A DNA stretch of 64,000 nucleotides from Panax quinquefolius (taxonomy: Eukaryota; Streptophyta; Magnoliopsida; Apiales; Araliaceae): positions 121,584,642 to 121,648,641 of the forward strand of contig CM035170.1 in the NCBI GenBank assembly GCA_020205615.1, read 5' to 3'. A model generated the notes under the pieces. The model worked only from the letters and a program-made list of their open reading frames with translations. It was not told the origin of the DNA and ran no database searches. The number at the start of each line of letters is the position of its first letter. The stretch's first letter is position 1. Shown piece by piece: positions 22,785 through 34,174 of the stretch. The position numbers and the translations under genes are program-made.

Positions 22785-23529
22785 TGAATTGCATCCAACT
22801 TGTTTAGGTGATTTTTAGAGAGATGCATGTTCTTACAGCGGAGCCGTTGATGATGATATTGATATTGATTAATGGGAATAAGAATATTAGGCCACCCATA
22901 AAAAAAGAAGGTTTATTAACAATAATTCAGTACACATATCCCCACAACTTGGCCGTGGCTCGTGGATGATTATTTTCTACTCTACTCTACTCTTTAATTA
23001 AATAAAACTAGTGTTACTAGAGACCGCAGCCATGATCCAACCCCACCGGAACTCCAACTACGAGGCTTCAGTACTACTACTATAATAAATTAGTAGTAGT
23101 AGTTGGAGTAATATAAACCCTCATCACCACCAACCTTATACTAATAATAATATTCTGGACCGTCTCTATCTACCCGTGTCTGCTTCCTATTTCCATCTCT
23201 CTCTACCCTACTACTACTTAACTCTCCACCAGTTGAGTTCACACCCAAAAAACAACAAAACTCAAATCTTGGTTACTGATGGGTCAATTACAAGTAATAT
23301 CTTCGTCAAACAAGTAGTATTAATTATATAATGTTCAATTAATTGAAATTCAGAAAAATCCATGCATATAAACCCCCTCCTCTCCGGTCTCCTCCATAAA
23401 TATGTCCAACTTGATTAATAATCACGTACCTGCGTCTCTCCTCAAACCCCACCTTCTGAAATCTCAAACCCCGTCCGTCCCCACTAATTATATTCTCCTC
23501 TCATCTGATCTCTATCCCCATATGAAATC

Positions 23530-23561
<32 letters not shown>

Positions 23562-23645
23562 AACGTACTACTTTATACAAATATATGACATACATATCGT
23601 AGATTAGTACAGTATATAGTAGTAGAGCAGTACTGGTTTTAGGCC
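22785..23645. other. Upstream region of the PMT gene
   Basis: There is no coding frame. It contains ACT/AGT trinucleotide stretches that can pair (TACTACTACTATAATAAATT followed by AGTAGTAGTAG near 23078-23106) and a TA/GA microsatellite at 23530-23562 that probably lies in the 5' UTR. The ATG at 23646 is in a GGCCATGGC context. Confidence 0.55.
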
Positions 23646-26600
23646 ATGGCAGGTCCAAGCCCAAATCCACAACATGACTACTACACCCCTACCTCCAAAC
23701 CCAACAACAACGGCAACCCACCTCCTCCTTACTGGAAAAAACCCCACCTTTATCCATTTCTTCTCATTACCCTCCTCTGTTCTCTATCTTACATCCTCGG
23801 CGCATGGCAGCGCAACGGCGGCGCCACCACTACAACCGTCACCTCCTTCAACCTCGGCACCACTATCCCTTGCATTACCACTAAAAACACCACCTCCACC
23901 TCCGCTTCTCTAGATTTCACCGCCCACCACGCGGCTGACGACAGCACCGCCCTCACGCTTCCCAATCAAACTATCAGAACTTACCCACCCTGTGACATCA
24001 AGTATAGCGAGTACACCCCCTGCCAGGACGCCAAAAGATCGTTAAAATTCAGCAGACACCGTTTGATATACAGGGAGAGACACTGCCCGAAGAAAAGGGA
24101 GATTCTGAAATGCCGTGTGCCCGCGCCGTACGGTTACAAGACCCCGTTCAAGTGGCCGCTGAGCAGGGATCTGGTGTGGTACGCCAATGTTCCGCACAAG
24201 GAACTAACAGTGGAGAAAGCGGTTCAGAATTGGATCAGGTACGAAGGTGACCGCTTCAGATTCCCTGGCGGTGGGACGATGTTCCCCCATGGTGCTGGTG
24301 CCTACATTGATGATATTGGCAAATTAATCAATCTCAAGGACGGTTCTATCCGGACTGCCATTGACACCGGCTGCGGGGTAAGCTCAATCTCAATTACCTT
24401 TCTTCTGTTTCCTTAATTTTTATGGAATTATTTACTGTTATACTCCTATATAGATAAATAAATAAATAAATAAATTGAGCCGGGCCTTTGTTTTTTTCTT
24501 GTAATTAAATCGATTCAGCGAAATTTCAGTGCTGTTAATTAACATGGGTTATTTTAACGGTTAAATTTGTCACAGACGTCAGAGTAGTCAGACAGATATC
24601 AGTTGACCAAGTCAGCCCACTCAGTTTGGGTGATAATAATACTCATATAAACTAGCAAATCTCGAATCTAATAGTATTTCAATTAGTGGTGGAGATAAAT
24701 ATATTGAGTTTGAGCAAGATTTGTGGGATTAACGATAAGACAGATATTTGATAAGTTTTGTAAGTAAAGCGTTAGTTTTTCTTAACAAGTGGCGGTGGTG
24801 AAATGGTGGCCCGGACGGTGAGGTCAGAAGGAGTAAAAGACATGAGCTTTGGATCTTATGTAATTTGGTCGTATCTCACTAGTATTCCTTTCCAACTTCA
24901 TGCAGATGGTTTCGATCTCTTCGTTGGGCCACATGCCCCATCCTTGTGTAAAATCAATTGTTTGTGGGCCCTATATAGGTTTTTCATTTTGGGTTTCAAG
25001 CACACATCAAAATACATCTAGGGTGTAGAACTATTAACACACAGGAGCAACCCTGACTTTTCTTTATTACCCATCTTTTACCCATTTAGAGCACAGGGTA
25101 GAAGAACAGGGGAGAAATGTAGACTTGCTGGATGGCTAATGGGTTGATTGCTTAGTAGTTGGTATCTTTTTCTAATGTTGGAAAGATAATCAGAGTTGAA
25201 GTAACATTACCTACATACCTATATCTATATTAAAAAATGTTTAGCAAAATTGCAAAACCAAATTTATGCGGGAAAGTTGGTAACCTTGTTTTTTCCTAAT
25301 TATGTTCTGTTTTGGAAACTTCATCATGCAGGTTGCAAGTTGGGGAGCCTATCTTATGTCAAGAGACATCCTTCCGCTGTCCTTTGCGCCCAGGGATACC
25401 CATGAAGCGCAGGTCCAATTTGCTCTAGAGCGCGGAGTTCCTGCTTTGATTGGAGTTCTTGCTTCCAAAAGGCTTCCTTACCCTTCAAGAGCTTTCGACA
25501 TGGCTCATTGCTCTCGCTGCCTCATCCCTTGGGGTCAGCATGGTAACTTCACTAGCCCATAATACCGAGTTGATATTTTATTCAAGTTGACCAATATATG
25601 TTATGATGAACTAATTCATTACTGTACTATATACTAATATTACATAGTATTGCTATTCCGAATGGCGTGTTTAGAATTAGTAGCATTATAAATTATATTC
25701 AATGCCATATTTTACTCCAGTTGAAAAATGCATTTCTACATAAGAAATAAAAGTAAGCTTGGTACTGATAGTATAATGTTTATTCAATGTTGAAAGTTCA
25801 CTTGCTATTGTGCTTGGATGTATTGTGGAATAGATGGTGCCTACTTGATTGAAGTTGATCGAGTTCTTAGACCTGGTGGATTTTGGATTCTCTCTGGCCC
25901 ACCAATAAACTGGAAGAGGTACTGGAGAGGATGGGAAAGAACAAAAGAGGATTTGAATGCTGAGCAGACTGGTATTGAAAATGTAGCTAAGAGCCTTTGC
26001 TGGAAAAAAATTGTGGAAAAAGGTGATATTGCTATATGGCAAAAACCCATGAATCATTTGCAGTGCAAGGCCAACAGGAAGATTATCAAGAATCCACCTT
26101 TCTGCCCAGCCCAAAATCCTGACGAGGCCTGGTTTGTGCTCCATGTCAAGTGATTATTTTTCAATTATGCACACACAAACGTCAAGACTAATTAAAACCA
26201 TGGATTACTTTCAGGAATACAAATATAGAGACTTGTTTAACTCCCTTGCCTGAGGTTTCTGATAATCAAGAAGTAGCTGGTGGTAAATTGGAAAAGTGGC
26301 CGGCTAGATTAAATGCTATCCCACCTAGGATTAGTGAGGGAACTGTTGAAGGAGTTACTGCAGATATTTTCCAGAAAGATTTGGAACTATGGAAACGGAG
26401 AGTTTCATATTACAAAAATGTGAACAGTCAACTTGGGCATGCCGGAAGATACCGAAATCTTTTAGACATGAACGCATACTTGGGAGGATTTGCTGCTGCT
26501 CTAATTAAAGATCCAGTGTGGGTGATGAATGTAGTTCCTGTTGAGGCTAATGTTAATACACTTGGTGTTATATACGAGCGCGGATTGATTGGAACATATC

Positions 26601-27183
26601 AAAGCTGGTAAATTAATATACATAGACTTCTAACTAGGCCATTCATATTGTTTTAAGACTTTTTGTACTGCGTCTTATCCATATTTGTTTGGTTGCAGGT
26701 GTGAAGCCATGTCTACTTATCCCAGAACGTATGATCTCCTTCATGCTGATTCAGTTTTTACTCTCTATAAGGACAGGTAAACTTTAGTTATTTTTCTTGA
26801 ATGCCATTTAAGGAGATCAATTTAGGTTCACAAAAGAGTATGTATACATGACAATATTTTTGAGCAATAACAGATATGTATGTATGGCATTTATTCTCAT
26901 AATTGAATCTGCATGGATATTGCGATACAGGTGTGAGATGGAAGATATTTTGCTAGAAATGGATAGAATCCTGAGGCCAGAAGGAAGCATAATCTTCCGA
27001 GACGATGTGGATATTTTGGTGAAGGTGAAGAGAATAGCTGATGATGGAATGAACTGGGAAAGTCAGATTGTTGACCATGAAGATGGACCTCTTGAGAGGG
27101 AGAAGCTTCTCTTTGGAGTGAAGAAATATTGGACAGCTCCGTCTACCTCCTCTGATCAAGCTGAAGGATCTAATTCTTCTTAG
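23646..27183 (+). CDS. PMT-family putative methyltransferase (PMT15-18 clade)
   Basis: This is a type II membrane protein of the plant DUF248 family, thought to methylate pectin or other wall polysaccharides in the Golgi with S-adenosylmethionine. Six exons: 23646-24377, 25332-25542, 25834-26131, 26215-26607, 26699-26776 and 26931-27183, all GT-AG; 654 residues. A short cytosolic tail is followed by a membrane segment at about residues 36-52, a variable stem, then the conserved YTPCQD and YRERHCP motifs, the SAM-site DTGCG at 240-244 (split by intron 1), [21 protein letters not shown] and SGPPINW. The second half has [33 protein letters not shown] and [11 protein letters not shown]. The closest Arabidopsis relatives by these motifs are PMT15 to PMT18. 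It is apparently intact. The precise substrate is not shown by the sequence. Confidence 0.95.
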
Positions 27184-28849
27184 ACCCCTTTTCCCCCTTC
27201 TCTTTCTTAATTGAATTATATAGTATATCTGCTTTAATTCTTGTTACATTTTCCTTTCTTTTTTTTTTTTTTTTTTGATCGGTAATTTCGTAGTCCTATT
27301 TTTGCAAATTCTTTTGTGTTTAGCTACTATTCCTATATAAATGCAGAATAATTTAATGAAAAGGGTGCTTTTTTGAAACTGGCCATAGCTAACTTATGGT
27401 TTTACTCGCACTAATGTTTCATTTGCCATGCATATAGTATTGCGCAATTAATAAACCACACTGGGGAATCGTGTTTGCCAACCGATCAAGCCAATAGATC
27501 TGAATCACGTAGTCCCAAATACTACTACTATAGATGTAGCGTGTGATTACTAGGCTGCCTGCACTGCACTCATATAGTACTATGAAAAGCAGCTTCCAAG
27601 CCTGAGTAAATAAGCACATGGTTAATTTGAAGTTTTCCAATGCTCAGCATGTGCAAGCCTACGGATGAGACAAAAATAATCACCTCAACCTCAAGTAGTA
27701 TATTAGTAGTAGTAACTTCCCAGCACACGGGCATACACATGATGAATTCGGACAAAGCAACGTAAAGACTTGAAGCCTTTGCGCGCCTTTTCTTCTTTTA
27801 CTAATCACATAAGCATATTAATTCCAAATTCTCAAGTTTCCATGCTCGAATAAAGCTAAGCCTTTTTTCTATTTGCAACCAATTTGTGCTTCTTCTTTTA
27901 TTTTTTGTGAAAATAGCTTTAATTTATAATATTAATAATTTTTGAAAGCTTTTAGTGTATAAAATTTATTTAGAAACAATAGGAGTTTAATCATTGCCTT
28001 AAAAAATGATTTCTTTTAACATTTGATATTATATCATCTAATTCAATAAGATTAGAAAATATTTTTGATCAAAATAAATAAGATAATTAAAACAATTATA
28101 ATATATAAATCCTATGAAGAGGCCTATTTATTGATTATTGTTATCATCAAAATAAACCTAAAAGTTGAAGACTCATCACTTCCGATATTTTTTTTTAATG
28201 AAAATGGATTAAAACAATTAAGAAAGTAGACTTTTAAAAGTAATATAAATCCATGGGTCAGCAGGATGTACCCAACTGCTAACAGGTCTTGAAATAAAGA
28301 GAATAATTTAGCATTAGAATTAGATTAATCCAGTCCATCATATATAATGCAAGGAAACACTAATAATTTTAAGACTATTGGCGTGATCTATCTATCTTCT
28401 TCAACAACTACCTACAATGAATATTTTACAATTTAAATAATGTTTAATCCTTATGCAGTTGCTGCTGTAATATTGATTAAATTAATTTTAACCTATTATT
28501 TAATTTGTTCAGCTTCAGTTATATTAACATGAAAATCAAAATCAATTTGCTTGCAACATTTTTCTAGTCCGTATTTGTTGAACCTGTCGATCGTGGCGGT
28601 TCAACTTTTTGAAAACTAAACATGAATATTCCCAACAAATATTAGAAATATCTTCTTCATCTTCTTCTTTTAAAAAAGAGAGAAAGTATTATCCTTTTAA
28701 TTAAGATGGCATCTCTAATAGCTAGCTAGCTAATGGCTCATCATGCGACCTATATGAATAATGAGAGCATGCATGCATGCATACGTTCCTCGTTACACAC
28801 CAACCCATGCCTCACTAATCCCACAAGATTACTTACTTTCTTTCATTGA
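27184..28849. other. Intergenic, PMT 3' flank
   Basis: The first ~200 bp look like 3' UTR, with a T run at 27263-27279. The rest is AT-rich without family-like coding; GCATGCATGCATGCATAC lies at 28768-28785 and CTAGCTAGCTAGCTAA near 28718. Confidence 0.55.
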
Positions 28850-28857
28850 TATAAATA
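28850..28857 (+). promoter_or_regulatory. Probable TATA box of the LTP gene
   Basis: TATAAATA lies 47 bp before the ATG at 28904. This would leave a leader of only about 20 nt if transcription starts at the usual distance. Confidence 0.5.
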
Positions 28858-28903
28858 TTTGGCATGAATTAAGTATTTAAGTTAATTATAATAATTTAAT
28901 GGG

Positions 28904-28967
28904 ATGGGGATGGGGATTGAGAAATCATCAATAGTGATGGTGGGCATTGGATGGGTAGTGTTACTAT

Positions 28968-29005
<38 letters not shown>

Positions 29006-29302
29006 GGTGCACCAAGAGCCACTGCTGCAGTCTGCACCGCCGTGACCTCCCTCATATCGGCTTGCTCATCGTTCGTGATTTACGGGTCACCTGACCCGTA
29101 CCCGGGATCCCCATGCTGCCAAACAATGACCAGCCTCAATAATCTGGCAGCCGACACAATTTATAATCGGCAATACGTGTGTAGGTGCATAATGGGAGTC
29201 ATTACCACATACAATCCTAATGCCACTGCTATTGCTACCGTCCCTGGTTTCTGTGGAGTTTCACTCGGCTTTACCATTGATCCTAACACTGATTGCAACT
29301 AG
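28904..29302 (+). CDS. Non-specific lipid-transfer protein, type 1-like, with poly-Met signal peptide
   Basis: This is a small secreted protein of 132 residues with the eight-cysteine motif of plant nsLTPs, which bind lipids in a hydrophobic tunnel in the apoplast. Cysteine spacing is C-x9-C-x16-CC-x20-CxC-x21-C-x13-C, near the type 1 pattern. The single exon ends at TDCN followed by TAG. The N-terminal ~42 residues are a signal peptide with a core of VVLLL followed by twelve Met codons (residues 23-34, bases 28970-29005), a pure ATG microsatellite; cleavage is likely just before AVCTAV. ATG at 28904 is chosen because it opens the frame. Another ATG at 28899 is out of frame and ends after 11 codons. 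The exact paralogue cannot be told. Confidence 0.88.
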
Positions 29303-30120
29303 TAAGGAGTAAGGAGGGAGGAGCTAGCGAGTACTGAAAAGTATGAACATTAATTTGGTATATATGTCATTTGCAGGGGTTTCTCATATAGTTATTTGTA
29401 TTTTGATGCAGCATTCCATGAGAGGATAGGAGGTAGGAGGCAGCTGGAAGCTAGCTCAAAGGCTTTTTCAATAATTCAAATAAATATACTACGTTGTTAA
29501 ATTTCTTCCTTCAGTAACGGTTCGGTAGTAGTATCAACTAGCGTAATTAATTAATTACATGATTAATGGAATTTTGTTTTTTATGTTACTCCGTGAATGC
29601 ATACTACTGTATATACTACAGATTAATACTGCAGAAATGGAATGCAAATGTCTGTATGTATGTATGTATTAAATTATAAATTACTACAATATTGCAAGTA
29701 AAAATAACTTTCTCTATGCACAAGTGGGACAGAGTCACATCACCCATCATTGCATAAGTAGCTTTCCAAACTCGATCAATAAATTCATGCAAGGGTTTTG
29801 GACAACTGGGTATCTACATCAATAATGTTCATGCAATATTAATATTTTTACACAAGCAATTAACATCGTCATTTTTCTACCACTTGTCCATGTCAATAAC
29901 AACCAAACACTGAATTCTTAAACACCACACAGTTACAAAACCACCACACTTATAAATTCACAATTCTCTGATATCTAAATTCCGATGATGAGTTTCTCAT
30001 ACTGTCCGCTATGCTGATGTCATGTTAAAATTTTCTGAGGGACTAGTTTGATCCATCATAATTGTACCTCATCAGTGCCACCACCCCACTACTTTATCAT
30101 CTACCGCGATTAGTGGAGAA
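29303..30120. other. Intergenic between convergent LTP and IQD genes
   Basis: It holds the 3' flanks of both genes. No additional coding frame, repeat or RNA is recognised. Confidence 0.5.
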
Positions 30121-32641
30121 CTATAAACCGTTGCTTCCAAGTTTACCCGAGCGACCAGAACCTGAATAAGCTATACTCCTGAAGTTACCATGTAAAGGCC
30201 AACCCCTCTCGGAGCTGGTATCTTCATCCCAATATCCACGAACAAACCTCTTGGTTGAACCAGGTTTCTCAAAGGCCATCCTCTCTGTCTGGGGGTACTC
30301 TGGGACCTAACTTTAGCCCGAGCTGATTCCGTGTAAGCCATGTAACTGCTAAAGAAGCTTTGTGAGCACTCACTCTTAGCAGGGGTGAAGGATCCTCTTC
30401 TACTACTACTCCCAGGTCTAGACGATGCCGAGCACACTCCTGGACTGTTCTCAGCAACCCATACTGCTGCCTGATCAACTTCCTGATTTATTTTCAGTGA
30501 GCTCAAATTTAGGAGATCTTGAGGAGAAGGACCGGGGTTTGATCTCTGAGATTTTGTTGAGTGCCTTGATAGGGAGTCAAATGGGGTACAACTCTGTTCA
30601 TTGTGATTCCAAGAAGAAACATGCAGCGAACTATGAAAGGTTTTGTCACCTTGCTTGAGATTCATGTGAGGCTTCCAGGTATCTACTTCAAGGATCTTGT
30701 CACTCTTCTCATCATCAGCATGCCCATTTTTCAGTGAGGTGTCTCTATGTCTGTTCCATGAATTCTCTTCCATCCAATGGTCCAACCAATTTGAGCCCAT
30801 AGGCGTCCTCTGTTGTCCAATATTGTCCTTGATGTTGGATTTTGAACCACTTCTCTGCATTATTCAGGACAGAACTTTCAAATAGTATTAGAAGTTTCAA
30901 GATCCATAGTACAGCTTCAAATCTATCATATATTGCTTTCAGGGCCGCACTCAGATGTCAATATACAATAGGATCACTATATATAGCAATGAGTGTACCT
31001 TGAGAGCTGACCCATTAATTTTGGTACCAGATGTATGAAGTTGGTGGTCAAACTTTTTGGGAGATGCAAGGCACTGAGGTTGCCCATAGCATAACAAAAT
31101 AATCAGCAACCGATAAGAGTTTGATAGTCACAATAACAACAACAGCACAGCCAAAAAACAGGCAGTGCGAGTTTAAACTTTAAAGAAAAAACTCTGTCAA
31201 TTAACGAGTACCTCTACACTAAAGAAAGTGATTTATTAATTATTTTAAATGAGCAAGTGTACATACAGGTTGGTGGGAGTGGGAAGACTTGCTGCTAGAA
31301 TGTGGTGACTCTGACATGTAAGCCCGATGAGCACAGGCTCGAGCCTGGATTCGGGCCATTGCCTGCTTCCTGTGGAGCATATGTGTACTTTGCTTTCTTA
31401 CAATGTGGCCTCTCACCAGAGCTTGAAGCTTCACCAATGCTTTCTGCGCCTTTAATGCCTTCCTAGCCTAAAGCGCCCACCATGCCACAAATAATAAGAT
31501 CAACACATGCTACTTAGTACCATCCATTATAATACAATATGAAAATCTTGTTTTTCTCAAAAAAATCATTTTTCTAATTCATACATCACATGAAAGAGTA
31601 GGGATTCTCAAACATTGAAATGATGACACACAGTTGCACAAAGCAAATAAACACACTAAAGGCAGCGGGCGGATGAAAACATTATATTTCCGCTTAAATA
31701 ATAAGGCCAGCATTAAGCCCCTGTACCAGGAGGTGGCACACATTACTATCATGTTGAACAAAGAACAAAGCATCGAGAAAGTAATGGGTGATATTCTAAG
31801 ACCAAATTACCGATGAACAGAAGTGATAAACAAGAATTATAAAATGATAGAGCACACAGGTTCTTCTGAATAATGATATGATAGTATAGAACAGTCCTAT
31901 ATCTTACTTGTTATGAAGTAGGAGCAGCTATCATGATTGACCTTGTTTATTAAATTTTTTTCTTCAAATGGGACTGTGGAACATATGGAGTAGTACTTTT
32001 TAACAAATCTAAATATAAGCAATAGCGTCCAATCCATATGATTTGAACCAAAGGATGAATCCTATTTGAGAAAACAAGAAAAACGCTTCACAAAATTTGT
32101 AAAACCCAAAAACAAACACATGTCCATAAGCACAATTAAAGAAGCAAGAAGCAAAGACTACCCATCAAATTATGCAATTCTTACGAAATCCAAGGGGAGT
32201 AAGGATTTCAGGGGAGAAAAACAACAGAAGGATGGTGTTACTAACCAAATAAGCTCTGAATGCCGATTGAATCTTTACGGCCGCCAACTCGCGCCGCCGC
32301 TCACCGACGTAAGTACCTCTGCTCCCACCACTCGTTAGCCTAACCACTTCGGCGGCAGCCTGCGCAGCTGCAAGAGCTGCCTCAGCCACAGCAGCCGTAG
32401 CCGCCGCCACTGCTATGGCGTGCTTGTTGGCGTTCAGTGATTGGACATATGGGCTGGAGGTGGGCTCCGTAATGGAGCCTTTGGGCCCACCAGTGAAATG
32501 GCCATTACCATTGAAGGATCTGACAAGATCCCACTTATCCTTAGCCGGACGAGATTCAGGGGCGGCGGAGGACGGCGGGGAAGGGGAGGAGGATTTCTTG
32601 GCGCTCAGTAATGAGCGGAACCACCTAGTTATCTTACCCAT
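30121..32641 (-). CDS. IQ67-domain calmodulin-binding protein (IQD24-like), with 3' frameshift
   Basis: IQD proteins bind calmodulin and act as scaffolds at microtubules, membranes or the nucleus. Four exons: 32246-32641, 31267-31467, 30999-31073 and 30121-30854, phase 0 at every junction. The protein starts MGKITRWFRSLL, has an Ala-rich helix (AIAVAAATAAVAEAAL), then the IQ67 region split by intron 1: AAVKIQSAFRAYL | ARKALKAQKALVKLQALVRG and QAMARIQARA. Downstream are DKILEVDTWKPH and the C-terminal TESARAKVRSQSTPRQR motif. At about 30280 one base is missing: after RQR the frame slips and ends at 30171, giving 451 residues. The alternative frame from ATG at 30279 continues MAFEKPGSTKRFVRGYWDED to a TAG at 30121, which looks like the proper family C terminus. 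The lesion is real or a consensus error. Confidence 0.92.
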
Positions 32642-34174
32642 CCGCCATTGTTAATTTGATGTGGGAATGTATGTACGTGTTGAGGGTTGGAGAGAGATTT
32701 TTGAGTTTGCGGAGGTTGGGAGGGACCCGCGTGTTTTAAATCGGAATAGTTTCACAGCTCATGGTGTTTGATAAAAATTAACCGAACCTGAGTTAAATTT
32801 AAATGAAAAAAATTATTTGACAATTAAAATGAATGACAAAATTTTATTATTTTATCTTTTAAAAAAATTTATAATTATTGTACATTTATTTAATATTACT
32901 TAATATAATAATTAATATTTTTTTTACTTCATTCAGCTAAGAAAATTTGACTTAGTTATTCATCTTTCCGATTCAACCATTCAAACCAAAATAAATACAG
33001 TAACAACTATTCAAATATTCAGCCATTCAATTTCCATTTAACTCTAAACAAATACTCCCTTGCCTTCCTTCACCAATCACCCACCCACTTGAGTTCTGCT
33101 TCTACAGTAGTATACTAGTAGTAACTAATCATCACTCCACTTAGTTCTAGAAGTCTTGTACCTCTCCGTCCCTTTTTAAATGTTATTTTAGTAGTGACAT
33201 TATAATATTTAATTTATTTAAAATATAAGTAATATAATAAAAGAAATTTCATGTTATTTTATAATTTAAAAATAAATTTTATATATAATCTTAAACAAAT
33301 AGAAGAAAGAAACTGATAAATTCAAAACGAAAAATGATATTTTCACAACAAAATCGTCTATAACGAAAATTTTTACTGTCGTTATACATCTATAGCGACA
33401 CTTTTATTGAAAAAAAATATCAGGTTCAAGAATATCTCTAATTTTACACCAAAAGCAAAAGGAACAGTTAATGACAAATACTACCTATTTTGTCATTAAT
33501 GATTCAAGAAGAGTTGTGTAAAGTACCTTTTAAATGGTTGTTGTCTAGAGAAAGTTTTTTACTCAGTCCATCCATTCTAAAAAATTAAAAATACAATTTA
33601 ATTTTTAAAATTAAATGATTGCATATTAAAGTTTAATATAACAAATAAAAATTTATAATGAAATAAATTTGTAAAGTGAAATTGTGGACTAAATTTTAAA
33701 AGTCAAATTATATTAGTATATCTTTACTTTTAGAAAACGGTCTGATGCCTACTGGCCACTGGTGAATGGTGAGGAAGGTACACGGCAAACAATTTAAGTT
33801 GAATCACTCGACGACATGCTCCATGCTCCATGCTCCATGCTCCATGCTCCATGCTCCATGCAAGGGAAACAGTACAACTAAGTTTTATGGAACTGAACAA
33901 AGCTTTGTTCGGACCAATATAAATTAACACACACAAAGACTACGTGAAAGCAACAATAATGATAATAGGGAATAATGAAGTAAAGCTATATTATATGTAT
34001 TTGCAAAGTTAGAATATACACACAACTCTCTCTCTTTCATTCATGTCATAAGAACAAGATGCAAGTGAATAGGCCAATCCAACATGGATGATCCTAACTA
34101 AGCTAAAAAAAAAGGTATGCATGCATTTACACACTAATCGAGAAGAAGCCTGAGCTGATGATCGAGGGTAGGGA
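32642..34174. other. Intergenic between the IQD promoter and the rhomboid 3' end
   Basis: It is AT-rich and no gene is seen. Bases 33160-33320 and 33560-33720 start with CCGTCCC/CCATTCT-like words and may be remnants of MITEs. A 7 bp tandem repeat is listed separately. Confidence 0.5.
33815..33861. repeat. Heptamer tandem repeat
   Basis: CATGCTC is repeated 6.7 times without a mismatch, about 320 bp downstream of the rhomboid stop codon. It is not a telomere-type repeat. Confidence 0.92.

Noticed and set aside
24803..25021. Small plus-strand frame
   Set aside because: It is in PMT intron 1 and shows no similarity that I recognise.
33160..33720. Further complete MITEs
   Set aside because: Only one end resembles MITE termini in each case; no inverted partner or TA duplication could be located.
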